A stretch of DNA of 40,046 nt, taken from assembly GCA_013389055.1 (NCBI GenBank), contig JACAEC010000060.1, positions 1 to 40,046 of the forward strand, written 5' to 3'. Under the pieces are notes generated by a model that worked only from the letters and a program-made list of their open reading frames with translations, ran no database searches and was not told the DNA's origin. Of the stretch, positions 28,693 through 38,591 are shown in pieces (the first letter of the stretch is position 1; every line of letters starts with the position of its first letter). Origin of the DNA: Hydrogenophilaceae bacterium. Its GTDB lineage: Bacteria > Pseudomonadota > Gammaproteobacteria > Burkholderiales > Thiobacillaceae. Both the position numbers and the translations under genes were made by a program.

Positions 28693-31485
28693 TCAGCCGG
28701 TGTTGCGCATGCCGGCGGCGATGGCGTTGATCGAACGCAGCAGCGGCTCCAGCCAGGGGTTCTCGCCCTCGCCCTCGGCATCGCGCAATTTGCGCAGCAC
28801 CGCCACCTGAATGTAGTTGAGCGGGTCGAGATAGGTGTTGCGGTGCTGCAGCGACAGCGCCAGCTCCGGGGTCTCCGCCAGCAGGGTGGGGATGTCGGCC
28901 ACGTGCAGGATCTGGCGGACCGCCTCCTCGTGCCGATTGCCGACCAGATCGAAGATGCGCTCGCCCGCCCTGCGGTCCAGGCACAGGTGGGCGTACTCGC
29001 CGGCGATGTTCATGTCGGCCTTGTACAGGGCCATCTGGGCGTTCGACAGCAGGGTGCGGAAGAACGGCCACTGCCGGTACATCTGCTGCAGCTTGGCCAG
29101 CCGGGTCGGATCGTTGCCGCGCCAGAATTGGATGGCCGCGCCGATGCCGTACCAGGTCGGCAGGGCATGGCGCGACTGGCCCCAGGCGAAGACCCAGGAG
29201 ATGGCCCGCACCGAGCTGATCGAGCGGTCGCCCTTCTTGCGGTGCGACGGCCGCGAGCCGATGTTGAGCAGGCCGATCTCCTGCACCGGCGTCGCCTCGT
29301 AGAAGTAGTCGAGGAAACCCGGGGTCCGTTCGGTCAGGTCGCGGTAGACCGCCTCGCCCGAGCGGGACAGCTCGTCCATGATCGCCAGATAGTCCTTGCG
29401 GTCTTCCGCCGCCTTGCCGACCAGATGGGTGCTGGCCTTGAGCACGCCGGTGACGCCCAGGGTCAGCTCGTACTGGGCGGTCTCCATATTGTTGTACTTG
29501 TAGAACAGCACCTCGCCCTGCTCGGTGAGCTTGAGCTCGCCGCGCACGGTGCCCGGCGGCTGGGCCAGGATCGCCTCGTGGGTGGGGCCGCCGCCGCGGC
29601 CCAGGGTGCCGCCGCGGCCATGGAACAGCCGGCAGTGGATGCCATGGCGGTCGGACAAGGCGACGATGCGCTTCTGCGCCTCGTACAGGTTCCAGGACGA
29701 GGCGAGGATGCCGCCGTCCTTGCAGGAATCGGAGTAGCCGACCATGACCTCCTGGCCCTCGCCATAGGCGTCGAGCAGATGCCGGTAGACCGGGGTGCGG
29801 TAGAGCTGATCGAGCACCGCATCCGAATGCTGGAGGTCGCCGATGGTCTCGAACAGGGGCGAGATGCCGATGTGGCAATACCAGTTGTTGCCCACGCGCC
29901 CGGCCAGGCCGGCCTGGGCGGCGAGCAGCATCACCTCCATGATGTGCGAGGCGGTGTGGGTCATGGAAATCACGTAGCGGCCGAAGCACTGCTCGCCCAG
30001 GGCGCGGCGCATGTGAGCGATCAACTGGAACGTCCGCAGGGTCTCCTGGGTGTTCTCGCTCAAGGCGCCGACGTCGACCTGCAGCGCGGCCGGGTTGGCG
30101 ATCAGGTCGGCCAGGGTGGCCAGGCGGTTCTCTTCGTCGAGCGCCGGATAGTCGACGCCGATTGCCGCCTTGAGGATCTCGGCCACCGCCTCGGTGTGGC
30201 GGGTGGATTCCTGGCGGATGTCCAGTTGCAGCAGATGGAAGCCGAAGGTCTCGACCAAGTGGATCAGGTCCTGCAACTCGCTCTGGGCCAGATCGCGATC
30301 GCCATGGCCGATCAGGGAATCGCGGATCAGGTGCAGGTCGTCCAGGAAGGCCTGGGCACTGACATAGCCCTGTTCCTCGAAGCTGACGTCGACGCCGTCC
30401 ATGGCGCGCTGGACCAGGATCAGGTTGCGCCGGATGCGATAGCGCATGATCTCCAGCTTGCGCCGGTAGGGCTCCTGCGGGTGCGGGTTGGGCCGCTTGT
30501 CGAACAGCAGCTCGGCCTGGCGGCTGTCTTCCTCCAGACTCGCCATGAACTCGGCCGAGGGCCGGCACAGGCGCATCGACAGCGACAGCTGGTCGGACAG
30601 GCCGTCCAGCCGGCTCAGGTATTCCTCATAGGCGGTCACCGCCTGCATGCGCCAGGCCAGGGCGGTCACCTCGGCGGTGACGCCGGGATGGCCGTCGCGG
30701 TCGCCGCCGATCCAGGAACCGAAGCGCAGGAAGCTGGAGACCTTGACCGCATCGGCCGCCTCGGCGCCGTAGACGTCGCGCAGCGACTTGTGGAAGTTGC
30801 GGTAGACCAGGGTGACGGCCTGGAACAGCGACTGCGGGAAATAGGACAGGCCGGCCCGAATCTCGTCGCGCACCGCCAGCTTGAAGGCACGCACCTCATC
30901 GGTCTTCCACAGGATGCGGATCTGGTTGGACAGGCGGCTCATGGCCTCGTCGCGGTACATGCCGCGGATGCGCGGGTCGTCCAGCGCCTCCATGCTGAGG
31001 AAGATGTTGCGCAGGGCGCCCTTGATCGTCCGCCGCTTGGCCTCCGAGGGGTGGGCGGTGATCACCGGCATATAGCAGAGCTTGTCCAGCAAGCCCTGCA
31101 ACTCCGTCGCCGCCACGCCCTGCTCGCGCAGGCCCAAGAGGGTATCGTGGAAGGAGCCGGGCCACATATGCCTGCCGCGCTGCACCGCCTGGCGCCGCTT
31201 GCGCAGACTGACCACCTCCTCGGCGATGTTGAGCAGGCTGAAATAGATGTTGAAGGCGCGGATGATCTGGGACAGCGCCTCCGGCGGCTGGCGGTCGATC
31301 AGGTTGACCAGCGCCTGCCGCCGCTTGCGATTGTCCTTCTCCCGCAGGGCGACGAAACCGCGGCGCAGGTCGCCCAGGGCATCATAGACGGGGCGCGGCA
31401 GCTCGGCCTTGAGGATGCGGCTGAGCAGCAGACTGAGCAGGCGTTCGCGCGAGTGGAGTTCTTTTTCTTGGGACAGGGTCGGCAT
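28693..31485 (-). CDS. ppc: Phosphoenolpyruvate carboxylase
   Basis: A 930-residue enzyme that makes oxaloacetate from phosphoenolpyruvate and bicarbonate. The catalytic histidine motif appears as TAHPSEAKRRT (His145; most family members have HPTE), the second motif as GYSDSCKDGG (usually GYSDSxKDAG), and the third is canonical: FHGRGGTLGRGGGPTHEAIL, LTEQGEV. The C-terminal AAGMRNTG needed for activity is intact. ATG 31485 is chosen over a TTG nine bases upstream. The HPSE and KDGG variants suggest a divergent subgroup but the essential His, Arg and Lys are kept. Convergent with gpmA; upstream is glgP. Confidence 0.95.
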   Translation of the reverse strand: MPTLSQEKELHSRERLLSLLLSRILKAELPRPVYDALGDLRRGFVALREKDNRKRRQALVNLIDRQPPEALSQIIRAFNIYFSLLNIAEEVVSLRKRRQAVQRGRHMWPGSFHDTLLGLREQGVAATELQGLLDKLCYMPVITAHPSEAKRRTIKGALRNIFLSMEALDDPRIRGMYRDEAMSRLSNQIRILWKTDEVRAFKLAVRDEIRAGLSYFPQSLFQAVTLVYRNFHKSLRDVYGAEAADAVKVSSFLRFGSWIGGDRDGHPGVTAEVTALAWRMQAVTAYEEYLSRLDGLSDQLSLSMRLCRPSAEFMASLEEDSRQAELLFDKRPNPHPQEPYRRKLEIMRYRIRRNLILVQRAMDGVDVSFEEQGYVSAQAFLDDLHLIRDSLIGHGDRDLAQSELQDLIHLVETFGFHLLQLDIRQESTRHTEAVAEILKAAIGVDYPALDEENRLATLADLIANPAALQVDVGALSENTQETLRTFQLIAHMRRALGEQCFGRYVISMTHTASHIMEVMLLAAQAGLAGRVGNNWYCHIGISPLFETIGDLQHSDAVLDQLYRTPVYRHLLDAYGEGQEVMVGYSDSCKDGGILASSWNLYEAQKRIVALSDRHGIHCRLFHGRGGTLGRGGGPTHEAILAQPPGTVRGELKLTEQGEVLFYKYNNMETAQYELTLGVTGVLKASTHLVGKAAEDRKDYLAIMDELSRSGEAVYRDLTERTPGFLDYFYEATPVQEIGLLNIGSRPSHRKKGDRSISSVRAISWVFAWGQSRHALPTWYGIGAAIQFWRGNDPTRLAKLQQMYRQWPFFRTLLSNAQMALYKADMNIAGEYAHLCLDRRAGERIFDLVGNRHEEAVRQILHVADIPTLLAETPELALSLQHRNTYLDPLNYIQVAVLRKLRDAEGEGENPWLEPLLRSINAIAAGMRNTG

Positions 31486-31563
31486 GGAAATCAATCAGGG
31501 GGCTTGGCAGGGCTTCAGCTACGGCACACAAGGAGGCCGCGATTTTACCATGCCGGCCAGGCC

Positions 31564-34089
31564 CTATCCGCCCAAGCCGCCCTTGAATTCCCCCTGCGAC
31601 AACAGATCGATCTTGACCGGCTCGACCTTCCAAACCTCCCGGCAATATTCCCGGATGGTCCGGTCGGAGGAGAACTTACCGCTGCGGGCCGTATTGAGGA
31701 TGGACATCCGGGTCCAGCGCTCCTTGTCGAGATAGGCCAGATCCACCCCGGCCTGGCAGTCCAGATAGCCCTGAAAATCGGCCAGCAGCATATAGGGGTC
31801 GTGGTGCAGCAGGCCGTCGACGATGGGCCGGAACAGATCCCGGTCGCCCCGCGAGAAGCAGCCCTCGCGGATCAGGTCGATCACCGCCCCCAGCTCCGGA
31901 TTCGACCGGTAATGGTCCAGCGGCTGATAACCGCCGAGCTTGGCCGCCTGCACTTCTTCGGCGGTCAGGCCGAACAGGAAAAAGTTCTCGGCCCCGACTT
32001 CGTCGCGGATTTCGATGTTGGCGCCGTCCAGGGTGCCGATGGTCAAGGCGCCGTTCATGCAGAACTTCATGTTGCCGGTGCCGGAGGCCTCCTTGCCCGC
32101 AGTCGAAATCTGCTCGGACAATTCCGCCGCCGGATAGACCCGCTGGCCATTGGTGACGTTGAAATTGGGCAGAAAGGCCACCTTCAGGCGGTCGCGCACC
32201 GCCGGGTCCTTGTTCACCACCTCGCCCACCGCGGTGATCAGCCGGATCATCAGCTTGGCCATGTGGTAACCCGGCGCCGCCTTGCCGCCGAAGATGAAGG
32301 TGCGCGGCACGACCTCCAGGGTCGGGTTGACCTTGAGCCGGTGGTAGAGGGCGATGATGTGCAAGACGTTCAGATGTTGCCGCTTGTATTCGTGGATGCG
32401 CTTGACCTGAACGTCGAACAGGCTCTGCGGATCGATCAGCACGCCGGTGCGACGGCGCAGGAAGCCGGCGAAATCCTCCTTGTTGGCCCGTTTGATGAAG
32501 CGCCAGTCGGTGCGGAACGCGGCATCGTCGACGTAAGGCTCCAGCTGCCGCAGCTGATCGAGATCGCGCACCCAGTCGTCGCCGATGGCCTGGCTGATCA
32601 GGCCGGACAGCCTGGGGTTGGCCAAAGTCAGCCAACGCCGCGGAGTCACGCCATTGGTCTTGTTGTTGAATTTTTCCGGCCAGAGCTGGTAAAAATCGGC
32701 CAGCACATCCTGCTTGAGCAACTCGGTGTGCAGCGCCGCCACGCCGTTGATCGCGTGGCTGCCGACGCAGGCCAGATGGGCCATGCGGACATAACGCTCG
32801 CCGTGTTCGTTGATCAATGACAAGCGGTTGAGCCGCTCGTGATCGGTCAGATAGCGGATGCGCATTTCATCCATGAAGCGCGTGTTGATCTCGTAGATGA
32901 TCTCCAGATGCCGCGGCAGGATCCGGGCGAACAAGGCCACCGGCCATTGTTCCAGGGCCTCCGGCAGCAGGGTGTGATTGGTGTAGGCGAAGGTCTTGCG
33001 GGTGATGTCCCAGGCCAGCTCCCAGTCCATGCCCTGCTCGTCGACCAGCAGCCGCATCAGCTCGGCGATCGCGATGGCCGGATGGGTATCGTTGAGCTGG
33101 GCGGCGAACTTCTCGTGAAAGCGCTCCAGCGGAATCTTCTGCACCTGCATGATCCGCAGCATGTCCTGCAAGGAACAGGAAACGAAGAAGTACTGCTGCT
33201 GCAGGCGCAACTCCTTGCCCTGGATCTGCTCGTCGTTCGGGTAGAGCACCTTGGTGATGTTTTCCGACACCACCTTCTTGTTGACCGCGCCCCAGTAGTC
33301 GCCACGATTGAAGGTCGACAGGTCGAAGGCCTCCGGCGCCTCGGCCCGCCACAACCGCAGGGTATTGGCGGTGTTGTTGCGATAGCCGAGGATCGGCGTG
33401 TCATACGGCGTGCCGAACAGGGTCCAGGACGGCAGCCATTGCGCCCGGTGCCGGCCCCGCTCATCGGTGTAGTGGTGGGTATGGCCGCCGAGCTTGACCT
33501 CGACCGCCCACTCCGGCCGGGCGATCTCCCAGGGGTTGCCGAAGCGCAGCCACTTGTCGGTCAGCTCGACCTGCTGACCGTCGACGATGTCCTGGGCGAA
33601 GATGCCGAACTCATAGCGGATGCCGTAACCGAGTGCGGGAATTTCCAGGGTGGCCAGGGAATCCAGAAAACAGGCGGCGAGCCGGCCAAGGCCGCCGTTG
33701 CCCAGGCCCGGCTCCTCTTCCTGGCCCAGCATCTCCTCGAAGCTCAGGCCCAGCTCGCGGATGGCCTGCCGCACCGGGTCCATGATGCCGAGGTTGACCA
33801 GGTTGTTGCCCAGGTGGGGCCCCAGCAGGAACTCGGCGGAAAAATAGGCCACCGTGCGCGAGCCCTCACGGGTGTAGGTCTGCGCGGTGCTGATCCAGCG
33901 CTGCAGCAGGCGGTCGCGCACCGTATAGGCCAGGGCCATGTAGTAATCATGCTTGGTCGCCAGCGCCGGAAACTTGCCCTGGTTGTAGAACAGGTTGTCG
34001 AGGAAGGCGCGCTTGAGTCCTTCCTTGGTGAGATCGGTGCGCTCTTCGATGGAGGCGCCCCGGGCTTGGCTGATGGGAACGATGTTCAT
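31564..34089 (-). CDS. glgP: Glycogen/starch phosphorylase
   Basis: An 841-residue PLP enzyme releasing glucose 1-phosphate from alpha-1,4-glucans. The PLP lysine is Lys675 in EASGTGNMKFCMNGALTIGT, and the family segments LGNGGLGRLAACFLDS, GYGIRYEFGIF, QLNDTHPAIAIAELMR, TNHTLLPEALEQW, NGVTPRRWL, and VKRIHEYKRQ are present. ATG 34089 is chosen over GTG 34098 because AGGTGA lies five bases upstream of it; the transglutaminase stop TGA is at 34095-34097, so the genes are nearly overlapping and translated together. Confidence 0.96.
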   Translation of the reverse strand: MNIVPISQARGASIEERTDLTKEGLKRAFLDNLFYNQGKFPALATKHDYYMALAYTVRDRLLQRWISTAQTYTREGSRTVAYFSAEFLLGPHLGNNLVNLGIMDPVRQAIRELGLSFEEMLGQEEEPGLGNGGLGRLAACFLDSLATLEIPALGYGIRYEFGIFAQDIVDGQQVELTDKWLRFGNPWEIARPEWAVEVKLGGHTHHYTDERGRHRAQWLPSWTLFGTPYDTPILGYRNNTANTLRLWRAEAPEAFDLSTFNRGDYWGAVNKKVVSENITKVLYPNDEQIQGKELRLQQQYFFVSCSLQDMLRIMQVQKIPLERFHEKFAAQLNDTHPAIAIAELMRLLVDEQGMDWELAWDITRKTFAYTNHTLLPEALEQWPVALFARILPRHLEIIYEINTRFMDEMRIRYLTDHERLNRLSLINEHGERYVRMAHLACVGSHAINGVAALHTELLKQDVLADFYQLWPEKFNNKTNGVTPRRWLTLANPRLSGLISQAIGDDWVRDLDQLRQLEPYVDDAAFRTDWRFIKRANKEDFAGFLRRRTGVLIDPQSLFDVQVKRIHEYKRQHLNVLHIIALYHRLKVNPTLEVVPRTFIFGGKAAPGYHMAKLMIRLITAVGEVVNKDPAVRDRLKVAFLPNFNVTNGQRVYPAAELSEQISTAGKEASGTGNMKFCMNGALTIGTLDGANIEIRDEVGAENFFLFGLTAEEVQAAKLGGYQPLDHYRSNPELGAVIDLIREGCFSRGDRDLFRPIVDGLLHHDPYMLLADFQGYLDCQAGVDLAYLDKERWTRMSILNTARSGKFSSDRTIREYCREVWKVEPVKIDLLSQGEFKGGLGG

Positions 34090-34094
34090 GCGAG

Positions 34095-37000
34095 TCACCT
34101 GCGCAAATCAAGGGTGTATGGGTATTCGGCCAAGACCTCTTCGGCCGGCGGTGTCATCGGGCCGGCCCGCTCCGGCTCGGCTGAAAAGCGGGCGAGCACA
34201 TCGACCCAGGGCGACGGGGTGAAACTGCCCGGCGTGTGACCCCACTGCTGGTAGCGGATGTGACGTCGGGCCTCGGCCTCGTAGGCGTTGACCGGAAACT
34301 GCTCGTAGTGGCGGCCGCCCGGATGCGCGACATGGTAGGTGCAGCCACCGACGCTGCGGCTGTTCCAGGTGTCGATCAGATCGAACACCAGCGGGGCATG
34401 GACGCCGATGGTCGGATGCAATGCGGATGACGGCTGCCAGGCCCGATAGCGGACCCCGGCGACATATTCGCCCTGGACACCGGTATTGCGCAGGGGCACC
34501 CGGCGGCCATTGCAGGCCAGCACATAGCGGCCATCGGTCAAGCCGGTCAGCTTCACTTGCACGCGCTCCAGCGAAGAGTCGACGAAGCGGGCCGTGCCCA
34601 GGGCGGTGACCTCCTCGCCCAGCACCGGCCAGGGCTCGATCGCGGCGCGCAACTCCAGTTCGATGTCGCCGAACTGCATCGCCCCGTAGCGCGGGAAGCG
34701 GAATTCCAGAAAGGGCTCGAACCACTCGAGTTGGAAGGGATAGCCGTCGGCGTTGAGTTCGGCCACCACCTCTTTCAGGTCGCTCCACAAGTGATGGGGC
34801 AGCATGAAACGGTCATGCAGTTCGGTGCCCCAGCGCACCAAACGCTGGGCATAGGGCCGCTCCCAGAAACGGGCGACCAAGGCGCGCACCAGCAGCATCT
34901 GGACCAGGCTCATGCGCGCATGGGGCGGCATTTCGAAGGCGCGGAACTCCAGCAAGCCCTGGCGCCCGGCCGCGCTATCCGGCGAATAGAGCTTGTCGAT
35001 GCAGAATTCGGTGCGGTGGGTATTGCCGGTGAGATCGGCCAAGAGGTTGCGGAACAGGCGATCGACCAGCCAAGGCTGCGGGCTGCCGCCCGGCGGCACC
35101 TGCTGGAAGGCGATCTCCAGTTCGTACAGGGCCTCGGGCCGTCCCTCGTCGACCCGCGGCGCCTGGCTGGTCGGCCCGACGAACATGCCGCTGAACAGAT
35201 AGGAGAGGCAGGGATGGTGCTGCCAATAAGTGACCAGGCTGCGCAGCAGATCGGGCCGGCGCAGGAAAGGGCTGTCGGCCGGGGTCGGCCCGCCCAGGGT
35301 GATGTGGTTGCCGCCGCCGGTGCCGGTGTGGCGGCCGTCGAGCATGAACTTTTCCGTGCCCAGCCTGGCAAGGCGGGCCTCCTCGTACAGCGTCGTGGTC
35401 TGCGCCACCAGCTGTTCCCAACTGCGGGCAGGGTGGATGTTGACCTCGATCACCCCCGGGTCCGGCGTGACCAGGAGCTTTTCCAGGCGACCGTCGCTCG
35501 GTGGCGGGTAGCCCTCCAGCACCACCGGCAATCCTAGGGTTGCGGCGGTATGCTCCACGGCCGCCATGAGGTCCAGGGCGTGCTCCAATTGGTAGAGCGG
35601 CGGCAGGAAGACGTGCAGGCAGCCCCCGCGCGCCTCGACGCACAAGGCCGTGTGCGGCACGTCGACCAAGACCCGGCGGCTGTCGGCATGACCCTGCTGC
35701 TGGATTTCCGGATGCAACAGCGGCCCCCGCTCGATCTGGCTGTAGCGGGCCGCCACCTCGCCATGAAAGTCGGCCAGGGGCGCCTGCGGCGCGAAGGGAT
35801 CGGCCTCGTGCTCGACTTCTCTTTCCTCTTCGCTGATCCAAGGCAAGGAAGCGATCGGCAGGCGCAGGCCCATCGGCGAATCGCCCGGGCTCAGATAAAG
35901 CCGGCCGCGCCGGAAGCGCCACTCGGCCGAATGCCAACAGCTCTCGTGCCAGTTCCAGGAAAGCGGCAGCGCATAGCCGACCGGTTCGTCCAGCCCCTCG
36001 GACAGCTTGTCGGCCAGGCTGCGCCGTTCGATGGAATCGTTCAGCTTGGCCCGGGCCGGGTCAAGATTGAGCGGTATCTCCGCTTCCTTCTGCAGGTAAT
36101 GCAGGGCGTCTTCATAGGCGGGCTTGACATAGCGTGCTGCCAGGCCCAGGGAGCGTGCCAGGGTTTCGGCAAAGCGCCGGGCGTCCTCCCCGTTATGACC
36201 GTAATCCCACAGGGCCTCGGCCAGCCAGCGCTCGTCCCGCCAGATCGGCTGGCCGTCCTTGCGGAAATAGAGGCCCAAGGCCCAGCGGGGCAAGGGTTCG
36301 CCCGGATACCATTTGCCCTGGGCGCTATGCAGCAAGCCGCCGGGCGCGAACCGCTCCTTCAATCGCCGCACCAGCACTTCGGCCCGCTCCCGCTTGTGCG
36401 GTCCCAGTGCATCCGTGCTCCATTCCGGGGCATCCATGTCGTCGATGGAGACGAAGGTCGGCTCGCCCCCTTGGGTCAGGCGCACGTCCATCTGCCTCAG
36501 CCGCTCGTCGACCAGGCGCCCCAGCGCCGCAATGTGCCCCCACTGTTGCTCGGTGTAGGGCTTGGTCACCCGGGGGTCTTCCCGGAAGCGGGTCACCGTG
36601 TTGCTGTAGCTGAACTCGACTTCGCAGGGATCGCTGCCGCCCTCGATCGGCGCGGCGCTGGCCGGGTCGGGCGTGCAGGCCAGCGGAATATGGCCTTCGC
36701 CGGCGAACAGGCCGGAGGTCGGGTCGAGGCCGACCCAACCGGCGCCCGGCAGGTACACCTCGGCCCAGGCATGCAGGTCGGTGAAGTCCCGCTCGGGGCC
36801 CGAGGGGCCGTCGAGGGATTTTTCATCCGGAGCCAACTGCACGAGATAGCCGGAGACGAAGCGGGCGGCCAAACCCAGATGGCGCAGGATCTGGACCAGC
36901 AGCCAGCCGGTGTCGCGACAGGAACCGAGGGCCTTGGCCAAGGTTTCCTCGCAAGGCTGCACGCCCGGCTCCAGGCGTATGGTGTAGGCGATGGCCTGCT

Positions 37001-37457
37001 GGAGCTGTTGATTGAGCGCAACCAGGAACAAGATCGTTCTGCGCGGGCTGCGATCGATCCCGGCCAGGTAGGCCTCGAGCCGGGGGCCCAGCGCTTCGGT
37101 TTCCAGATAGGGCGCCAGTTGCCGTTTCAGGTTCGGCTCGTATTCGAACGGCCAGGTCTCTGCACTGTCTTCCAGGAAGAAATCGAAGGGGTTGATCACC
37201 GTCATGTCGGCGATCACCTCGACATCGACCAAGAACTCCCGCGTCTTCTCGGGAAAGACCAGGCGCGTCAGATAATTGCCGAAGGGGTCTTGCTGCCAGT
37301 TGATGAAATGGCCTTCCGGCCGGACCTTGAGCGTATAGGCCAGCACCGGCGTGCGGCAGTGGGCAGCCGGCCGCAAGCGCAGGACGTGGGGGCTCAGGCT
37401 GACGGGCCGGTCATAGCGATAGCGGGTGGTGTGACGAATAGCAACGTGGATGGCCAT
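34095..37457 (-). CDS. Transglutaminase–DUF2126 protein of the Anbu locus
   Basis: A 1120-residue protein. Residues 1-80 match the bacterial transglutaminase N-terminal region (IRHTTRYRYDRPVSLSPHVLRLRP); residues about 140-260 are the cysteine-protease-like domain with triad Cys180 (GSCRDTGWLLVQILRHLG), His229 (DLHAWAEVYLPG) and Asp245 (GLDPTSGL). Residues about 310-1115 are DUF2126 (TQGGEPTFVSIDDMDAPEW, HTGTGGGNHITLGG, YLFSGMFVGPTSQAPRVDEGRP). Such proteins are found with alpha-E and circularly permuted ATP-grasp genes in predicted peptide-modification systems; DUF2126's own activity is unproven. All three triad residues are intact. It starts 124 bases after the Anbu stop and runs directly into glgP. 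Confidence 0.93.
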   Translation of the reverse strand: MAIHVAIRHTTRYRYDRPVSLSPHVLRLRPAAHCRTPVLAYTLKVRPEGHFINWQQDPFGNYLTRLVFPEKTREFLVDVEVIADMTVINPFDFFLEDSAETWPFEYEPNLKRQLAPYLETEALGPRLEAYLAGIDRSPRRTILFLVALNQQLQQAIAYTIRLEPGVQPCEETLAKALGSCRDTGWLLVQILRHLGLAARFVSGYLVQLAPDEKSLDGPSGPERDFTDLHAWAEVYLPGAGWVGLDPTSGLFAGEGHIPLACTPDPASAAPIEGGSDPCEVEFSYSNTVTRFREDPRVTKPYTEQQWGHIAALGRLVDERLRQMDVRLTQGGEPTFVSIDDMDAPEWSTDALGPHKRERAEVLVRRLKERFAPGGLLHSAQGKWYPGEPLPRWALGLYFRKDGQPIWRDERWLAEALWDYGHNGEDARRFAETLARSLGLAARYVKPAYEDALHYLQKEAEIPLNLDPARAKLNDSIERRSLADKLSEGLDEPVGYALPLSWNWHESCWHSAEWRFRRGRLYLSPGDSPMGLRLPIASLPWISEEEREVEHEADPFAPQAPLADFHGEVAARYSQIERGPLLHPEIQQQGHADSRRVLVDVPHTALCVEARGGCLHVFLPPLYQLEHALDLMAAVEHTAATLGLPVVLEGYPPPSDGRLEKLLVTPDPGVIEVNIHPARSWEQLVAQTTTLYEEARLARLGTEKFMLDGRHTGTGGGNHITLGGPTPADSPFLRRPDLLRSLVTYWQHHPCLSYLFSGMFVGPTSQAPRVDEGRPEALYELEIAFQQVPPGGSPQPWLVDRLFRNLLADLTGNTHRTEFCIDKLYSPDSAAGRQGLLEFRAFEMPPHARMSLVQMLLVRALVARFWERPYAQRLVRWGTELHDRFMLPHHLWSDLKEVVAELNADGYPFQLEWFEPFLEFRFPRYGAMQFGDIELELRAAIEPWPVLGEEVTALGTARFVDSSLERVQVKLTGLTDGRYVLACNGRRVPLRNTGVQGEYVAGVRYRAWQPSSALHPTIGVHAPLVFDLIDTWNSRSVGGCTYHVAHPGGRHYEQFPVNAYEAEARRHIRYQQWGHTPGSFTPSPWVDVLARFSAEPERAGPMTPPAEEVLAEYPYTLDLRR

Positions 37458-37581
37458 GCCTATCTCTGGTGAAACCGATGATAGTTATCAAGCAAGAGCC
37501 ATGCCCGTAGCCGCAGCGGCCAGGCGCGATCGGATCAATGCGGGAAATGCCCGGTAACGGTGCAGGTATCTGCCGAGGCGA

Positions 37582-38358
37582 TCAGGGATTGGTCGGGAAG
37601 GGATAGACCCGGCCTTCGGTTTCCTGCGGCTGCTCCTCCCAGGGGAATCGGGGCAGATTGAGCAAGGCCAGGAGCAGGCCCTCGTTCCATTTCTCGGCGA
37701 TCTCCTTGGCGAAGGGATCGTCCTCGGTCAGGACCAGGCGGCGTCCTTCGTTCAGGCTGTCCCGTTCATAAATCATCAGCTCCACCGGCGGCCCGACGGT
37801 GACGTTGCTGCGGATGGTGGAATTCATCGAGACCATGGCACAGCGGGCGGCCCGCTCCAGGAAGGTGTCCTTTTTGACGACCCGGTCGAGGATGGGCTTG
37901 CCATACTTGACCTCGCCGATCTGGAGGAAGGGGTGCTCTCTCGACTCGTGAATGTAGTTGCCCTGCGGGTAGACCATGAAGATTTCCGGCGGGGCATTGC
38001 CGATCTGGCCACCGAAGATGAAGGTGGCCTCGAAGCTGGTGTTGGCGATATCGCGGCTCGCATGGGTGCGCTGCACCTGGGTGCTGACGACGCCGATATA
38101 GTCCGCGGCCTCCTGCATGGAATTGACGCTCAGCAGGTTGGGCAGCAAGCCGGCGGGAATGTCGCTGTTCAACTTCTTGACCACGGCCTGCGTCGTCGCC
38201 AGATTGCCGGCGGAGAGCAGAACGAAGAAACGATTGCCCGGCCAGACGAAGGTATGCATTTTGGAATAGACGCTGACGTTGTCGGTGCCGGCATTGGTTC
38301 GGGAATCCGAACAAAACACCAAACCGTCATCCACATTGATGGCAAGGCAGTAGGTCAT
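37582..38358 (-). CDS. Proteasome-type protease Anbu (HslV-like)
   Basis: A 258-residue protein of the bacterial proteasome-related Anbu family. The N-terminus MTYCLAI gives Thr2 as the nucleophile once Met1 is removed, with Asp18 (FCSDSRTNAG) and Lys33 (VYSKMHTF) in the Ntn-hydrolase positions; LLSAGNLATTQAVV and FIFGGQIG are also typical. Anbu assembles into open rings of subunits with little peptidase activity shown so far. ATG 38358 is chosen since the nucleophile must follow the start; the longer upstream frame is non-homologous. Anbu genes typically sit beside alpha-E, ATP-grasp and transglutaminase genes, as here. Confidence 0.93.
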   Translation of the reverse strand: MTYCLAINVDDGLVFCSDSRTNAGTDNVSVYSKMHTFVWPGNRFFVLLSAGNLATTQAVVKKLNSDIPAGLLPNLLSVNSMQEAADYIGVVSTQVQRTHASRDIANTSFEATFIFGGQIGNAPPEIFMVYPQGNYIHESREHPFLQIGEVKYGKPILDRVVKKDTFLERAARCAMVSMNSTIRSNVTVGPPVELMIYERDSLNEGRRLVLTEDDPFAKEIAEKWNEGLLLALLNLPRFPWEEQPQETEGRVYPFPTNP

Positions 38359-38591
38359 AAGTTGGGCACCGGCGAGGCGATGGGGTCGGACGATTCTAAC
38401 CGCATAGCCGACATGGAATAAACCCGAACCGGTCAGAATCTGCCGATGCCGAAGCAGACAGCCGCCTCTTGCATCGCAAACCCTTAGTGCTGGCATGGCT
38501 AGGCAGGCATTGCACCAAATCGAGGCACTGGAAATGCGGCGACGCGACCCCACGTATAATGAGTCGCAACCCAAACCGATAGCCCGAAATT
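38359..38591. promoter_or_regulatory. Divergent region Anbu / oligopeptidase with TATAAT box
   Basis: About 230 bases, less GC-rich than the flanking genes. TATAAT at 38555-38560 is a perfect -10 placed 32 bases before the oligopeptidase ATG; a matching -35 is not convincing. No gene recognised in either strand, and no clear Anbu promoter found. Confidence 0.5.

Noticed and set aside
34557-37472. Very long plus-strand open frames opposite the transglutaminase gene, and similar long antisense frames opposite yhdP, ppc, HDOD genes and others
   Set aside because: High GC makes antisense frames open by chance. They lack motifs and ribosome binding sites, and are rich in Arg/Gln/Ala/Gly, while the other strand encodes clear families.
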